NCBI GenBank assembly: GCA_937900415.1
Contig: CALCEY010000009.1
Coordinates: forward strand, 186,001 to 250,000
Source: an uncultured Clostridia bacterium
Lineage (GTDB): Bacteria; Bacillota; Clostridia; Peptostreptococcales; Anaerovoracaceae
Length of the DNA: 64,000 nucleotides
Direction: 5' to 3'
A program made the position numbers and the translations under genes. Every line of letters begins with the position of its first letter. Within the stretch, counting starts at the first letter, position 1. Below are positions 60,579-64,000 of the stretch, piece after piece. The notes beneath the pieces are model-generated. The model was not told the origin of the DNA, ran no database searches, and worked only from the letters and a program-made list of their open reading frames with translations.

Positions 60579-61903
60579 ATCTCTCCTTTCATTCCGTCTT
60601 TATATATTTCAAGAAGTTTTACCTCTCTGAAACGGTTTAAATTTTCATCGCCCGCAGGAACATAAACTTTAATGTAATTATCTGTGTATCCTGTAAGATA
60701 CCGGCCTTCCCGCTCTTCAAAGAGCACTCTTCTTCCCTTTCCCATACATTTTTTGAAAAACTCCGAAGAAGCACTTTCTCCTGCCTTCATCAGCATCTCA
60801 ATACGCCTGTTTTTTATTTCGGAGGGAATCTGCCCTCCCATACCGGCTGCTGCGGTTCCTTTTCTTTTGGAATATCTGAAACCGTGAACCTTGCAAAACC
60901 CTGCTTCATCTATAAGCTTTATGCTGTCGTTAAAGTCTTCCTCCGTTTCCTGCGGAAATCCGACTATAATATCGGTGGTTATCCCATACAGTGGATCACA
61001 TTCTCTGAGAACTTTCACTATATCCATATATTCCTCCGAGGTATACGGCCGGTTCATCAGAGAAAGCACGTGATTGCTGCCGCTCTGTGCGGAAAGATGG
61101 AGATGATGGCAGAGCTTGTCGTATTTCAGCAGCCGCCGGACATAGCCGGCGTTTATTACGGCCGGTTCAAGGGAGCTGAGCCTTATCCTGAAATCGCCTT
61201 CGATACTGTCTATAGCTTTTATTACAGGCTCGATACCTCCGTCCTTTTCTTCATAAATCCATTTCGGATACAAGTCCTTAAAGCTTTCTTCCCTGCCGTA
61301 AAGAGCTGTGTTTATTCCGGTGAGTATCAGCTCCTTAAAGCCTTTTGAAATCAATCTTTTGGCTTCCTCTACGATTTCTTCCGGATTACGGCTTCTTACC
61401 TTTCCTCTGGCAAAGGGTATCAGACAGTAGGCGCAAAATCTATCGCAGCCCTCCTGAATTTTTATGTATGCCCTCGTGCGCGATTCCATAGAGCAGATTA
61501 TTCCCCTGTCCTGATATTCGCAAAGCTGATCGTAGCTTTTTATATGACGCTGAGGAGCTCTTTCTTCAATAAATTCCTTTACATATTTTACTATGTTGTT
61601 CTTTTCCCCCGTCCCTGCTACTATATCTACTTCGGGAAGAGCAGATATCTCTTCCGGTTCTATCTGGGCATAACAACCCGTAACCGCTATAACAGCCTTC
61701 GGATTTACTTTCTTCATACGCCTTATATATTGGCGCGATTTTCTGTCGGCTATATTTGTAACCGTACATGTATTTATTACGTATACGTCTGCAAAGTCGC
61801 TTTCTCCGACGGTTTCAAAACCTGCGTCTTTAAACTGCTCCCGCATGGCTTCCGTCTCGTACTGATTCACCTTGCAGCCCAAAGTATGAAACGCTGCTCT
61901 CAT
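60575..61903 (-). CDS. mtaB: tRNA t6A37 methylthiotransferase MtaB
   Basis: 442 residues. UPF0004 domain with the auxiliary-cluster cysteines (AFHTLGCKVNQYETEAM, VINTCTVTN, VTGCYAQ), radical-SAM CDRFCAYCLIPFARG, and a C-terminal TRAM domain (GRRVLFEEREGRYLTGYTDNYIKVYV). Converts t6A37 to ms2t6A37 in ANN-decoding tRNAs. Starts with an ATG and precedes the HIT gene. Confidence 0.95.
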   Translation of the reverse strand: MRAAFHTLGCKVNQYETEAMREQFKDAGFETVGESDFADVYVINTCTVTNIADRKSRQYIRRMKKVNPKAVIAVTGCYAQIEPEEISALPEVDIVAGTGEKNNIVKYVKEFIEERAPQRHIKSYDQLCEYQDRGIICSMESRTRAYIKIQEGCDRFCAYCLIPFARGKVRSRNPEEIVEEAKRLISKGFKELILTGINTALYGREESFKDLYPKWIYEEKDGGIEPVIKAIDSIEGDFRIRLSSLEPAVINAGYVRRLLKYDKLCHHLHLSAQSGSNHVLSLMNRPYTSEEYMDIVKVLRECDPLYGITTDIIVGFPQETEEDFNDSIKLIDEAGFCKVHGFRYSKRKGTAAAGMGGQIPSEIKNRRIEMLMKAGESASSEFFKKCMGKGRRVLFEEREGRYLTGYTDNYIKVYVPAGDENLNRFREVKLLEIYKDGMKGEI

Positions 61904-62029
61904 CTTACTGTCCTGCTTTATAACTGATAAAATTTAATATATTTTATTATATCATATCTTCATGGACTGCGAAATATAATATTGCCACAGAAGAAATCTT
62001 CTTCATATGACGGCACAGGAGTTTTCAAG

Positions 62030-62950
62030 ATGCTTAAAAAAACCGATTTTTTAATACTTATTTTGATAATGTTCATGGTCCTTGCAGGGGTCATGGCCTA
62101 CATGGGATCATCTCCCAAAAACGGCGGCAAAGTAAATGACGCCTGCCCGTCGGAATTTTTAACCGGAGCTTCGTCTGCAGTTCCTGTGGTTTCAGACAGC
62201 AGAAACACAGTTTCATTACCGATACTGATGTATCACGGCATAACTGACTTATCTGCTTCGGTAAATGAATATACCATTTTAAAAGATGATTTTGAAGCGG
62301 ATCTCATATGGCTCGGAAAACACGGATATACTACCGTAACGGCAAAGCAGCTTGCAGACTATGTGGAAAAAGGCAGCGCTTTGCCTGACAAACCCGTGCT
62401 CATAACCTTCGACGACGGCTATGCCAACAATTACACGCTTGCATTTCCGCTGCTTAAGAAATATCATATGAACGCCGTAATATCGGTGATAGGCGACAAG
62501 GTTGATGAAAGCTCAGGCGATATGTACAGGAACCTTGCTAATTCCAGCCTTTCGTGGGGCGAAATAGCTCTTCTCTCCTCCTCCGGCAACGTGGAAATAG
62601 GCAATCACACCTACAGTCTTCACAGCTCGGACGAGGGCCGCAAGGGTGCAAGCAGAAAGTCCGGGGAAAGTTTTTCCGAATACGAACTCCTGCTGAGAAA
62701 AGACCTGCTTTCACTTCAGGAAAAGATAACTATGGTTACAGATTCTCCCCCTATTATCTTCGCATGGCCCTACGGAGAATATCCGCCGGACGGAAGCGCA
62801 GACAAGGTTCTCAAGGAGGTCGGCTTCAAACTATCTGTAACAAGCTATCAGAAAATCAATATAATAGAAAAGGGCAAACCGGACTGCCTCTTCGGTCTTA
62901 AACGATTTCTGCGTACTCCCGATTTTGATATGAATAAAATCCTCGGATAA
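62030..62950 (+). CDS. Polysaccharide deacetylase (NodB domain)
   Basis: 306 residues from the ATG at 62030 (AGGAG eight bases upstream); a TTG at 61982 gives a longer form. One N-terminal membrane helix anchors an extracellular NodB domain: YHGITD, ITFDDGYANNY (catalytic Asp pair), GNHTYSLHS (metal histidines), FAWPYGEYP. CE4 enzymes remove acetyl groups from peptidoglycan GlcNAc or from chitin/xylan; a cell-wall role is likeliest. Confidence 0.9.
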   Translation: MLKKTDFLILILIMFMVLAGVMAYMGSSPKNGGKVNDACPSEFLTGASSAVPVVSDSRNTVSLPILMYHGITDLSASVNEYTILKDDFEADLIWLGKHGYTTVTAKQLADYVEKGSALPDKPVLITFDDGYANNYTLAFPLLKKYHMNAVISVIGDKVDESSGDMYRNLANSSLSWGEIALLSSSGNVEIGNHTYSLHSSDEGRKGASRKSGESFSEYELLLRKDLLSLQEKITMVTDSPPIIFAWPYGEYPPDGSADKVLKEVGFKLSVTSYQKINIIEKGKPDCLFGLKRFLRTPDFDMNKILG

Positions 62951-63004
62951 TTTTGACATGCCCTCTGTTATCTGATAAAATAATTTTTATAGGGGGTGAC
63001 AGAA

Positions 63005-63166
63005 ATGAATTTACCTGAAAGAAAAGAAAAAACAGCTGATATAACCGTAAGCGTAGATGTTTCAAAAATTGTAAGAAACGTGAGCATTGCGGGAGTTCTG
63101 GTAGTGGGAATCATCTTCGGATGCTCTACTTACCGAAAAGTTATGCAGTGGCAGAAAGACGAATAA
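63005..63166 (+). CDS. 53-residue single-helix membrane peptide
   Basis: MNLPERKEKTADITVSVDVS then a hydrophobic segment (SIAGVLVVGIIFGCS, about 27-41) and a short basic/polar tail ending KVMQWQKDE. GGGGGTGA five bases before the ATG is a good site. It follows the deacetylase by 54 bases on the same strand and precedes a terminator, so it is probably its operon partner. Family not recognised. Confidence 0.68.
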   Translation: MNLPERKEKTADITVSVDVSKIVRNVSIAGVLVVGIIFGCSTYRKVMQWQKDE

Positions 63167-63746
63167 TGATGGCGGCAGCCCTTAAGGAAATATCACAGAA
63201 CTTATGACTTACGCCAGATAAACGTGAAAACAAAAATGCTATGCAAAAGGTCCTCCGATCGCGTAGCATTTTTTCTTTTTTCAAATAAGTACGAAAAGAG
63301 TTGCTATGCTGGCTAAATGACCACGATGTAAATCTCGATATATGCTCTCTCACTCTGATGCAAACTTTTTTTACGAGCGAACTGCCATTTTCAATCAATT
63401 ATATTTTTTTAAACAGCTTGATGAACCGCACCGTATTGACCTGGAGGTTGCACCATATTGACCTGAAGATTCTTCGACAGACATGCGCTTCTATTGCATC
63501 ATAATCAAACAATGATGCCAGACAAAAAAGTGCGTCATTCCGGAAAATGACCGCCGACTTCGTAAAACGATATACGCAAATGAATATTAACCCCTGTCTA
63601 TGATACTTTTCTTGTTGGAAAACCAAGTCCGGTAAATGATGCATTTAAGACGATATACAAATATTTCTTGAATTATCCGATTTGGCATGCTAAAATAAGG
63701 TTAAATTTCTAAATCTGTTTTTATTTTGCATGAGAGGTGGGATGAC
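63167..63746. other. Intergenic region before TetR gene
   Basis: 580 bases. After the terminator (63232-63281) the stretch is AT-rich with many stops in all frames; the short minus-strand frames at 63141-63398 and 63399-63644 have no binding sites and no recognisable content. It may hold decayed sequence. Confidence 0.5.
63232..63281 (+). terminator. Terminator of deacetylase unit
   Basis: Arms AAAATGCTATGC and GCGTAGCATTTT with one mismatch and a 16-base loop, then TTCTTTTTT. Confidence 0.88.
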
Positions 63747-64000
63747 ATGCCAAAAGTAGCTTATTCCGATGAGGATAGAGAGCACATCAGAACTGAACTT
63801 GTTAAAGTTGGTCTTGAACTGATGGCAAAACAAGGCATACAACATACTACCGTGGAGCAAATATATAAAAAGGTTGGGATTTCACGAACCTTCTTTTATT
63901 CTTTTTTCCCAACGAAGGAAGATTTGGTCGTTGAAACACTGTACTTGCAACAGCCTAAAATAATTGAATACGTGCAAAGGCTGATGTCTAATCCCGCTTT
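63747..64000 (+). CDS. TetR-family regulator, C-terminus beyond window
   Basis: About 84 N-terminal residues are visible from the ATG at 63747 (GAGAGGTGG eight bases upstream). The HTH is typical (TELVKVGLELMAKQGIQHTTVEQIYKKVGISRTFFYSFFPTKEDLVVETLYL). The sensor domain is outside the window. No palindromic operator was identified. Confidence 0.88.
   Translation, partial: MPKVAYSDEDREHIRTELVKVGLELMAKQGIQHTTVEQIYKKVGISRTFFYSFFPTKEDLVVETLYLQQPKIIEYVQRLMSNPA

Noticed and set aside
63141..63644. Two short minus-strand frames before the TetR gene
   Set aside because: No binding sites, no recognisable motifs, and the region is rich in stops in other frames.

Overview
The window reads as chromosomal DNA of an anaerobic, spore-forming-lineage Firmicute (class Clostridia). 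The evidence is: AGGAGG-type ribosome binding sites and frequent TTG/GTG starts; the yqfC-yqfD-phoH-ybeY-cdd-era-recO block with its sporulation genes; an infC-rpmI-rplT operon with an AUU-initiated infC and an attenuator leader; pyruvate phosphate dikinase; multicluster Fe-S proteins; and a sigma-54 regulator with a lysine-fermentation-type sensor domain. Moderate GC and this gene mix would fit a gut Anaerovoracaceae/Eubacteriales member, but the genus cannot be fixed from sequence alone.

Layout. 1-6.8 kb (minus): an operon whose first gene encodes a 1602-residue fusion (HD hydrolase, helical repeats, NadD-like nucleotidyltransferase, GNAT-like segment, phosphoribosyltransferase-like segment), followed by an LDH/MDH-fold protein and an unrecognised protein cut by the window edge. 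6.8-15.6 kb: housekeeping genes on the minus strand (DUF3343, D,D-carboxypeptidase, citrate synthase, deoA-deoB-phosphoesterase, rmuC, PH-domain protein). 15.9-22.8 kb: an eight-gene minus-strand operon with an OpuC-type ABC importer, two C_GCAxxG_C_C-type redox proteins (one fused to ferredoxin clusters), a lipoprotein receptor and an aromatic-ammonia-lyase-fold enzyme that lacks the Ala-Ser-Gly (MIO) triad. I interpret it as an ergothioneine (or related histidine-betaine) uptake and trimethylamine-lyase system. 23-24.4 kb: infC-rpmI-rplT. 24.6-28 kb: a TetR-controlled pair of membrane proteins and an MFS exporter.

28.2-32.9 kb is an accessory, decaying stretch: a class II aldolase with a zinc-site-less paralogue, a broken 4Fe-4S protein gene, a TIGR04076-like gene, a broken Crp/Fnr regulator, tRNA-Arg(CCG) and an AT-rich orphan gene. 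33-39.4 kb: two cardiolipin-synthase paralogues, an LUD protein, lexA with an SOS-type operator, and an ABC-F protein. 39.5-45 kb: a lysine-centred regulatory island made of LysO exporter, a sigma-54 activator whose sensor is a degenerate 3,5-diaminohexanoate dehydrogenase, a NhaC-family transporter and a 79-residue protein. The last two each have a consensus -24/-12 promoter, and a perfect palindrome upstream of the small gene is a likely enhancer. 45-61.9 kb: ppdK-glyS, a DUF4342 protein, and the recO-era-cdd-ybeY-phoH-yqfD-yqfC then yqeY-rpsU housekeeping block, interrupted by a membrane protein, a PHP phosphatase and several short tandem repeats; then proC, HIT and mtaB. 62-64 kb: a polysaccharide deacetylase, a 53-residue membrane peptide and the start of a TetR gene.

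Strongest candidates for new biology are the MIO-less lyase/importer operon, the 1602-residue fusion with its operon partners, and the sigma-54 lysine-sensing island with its small protein. No CRISPR array, intact insertion sequence or prophage was seen.
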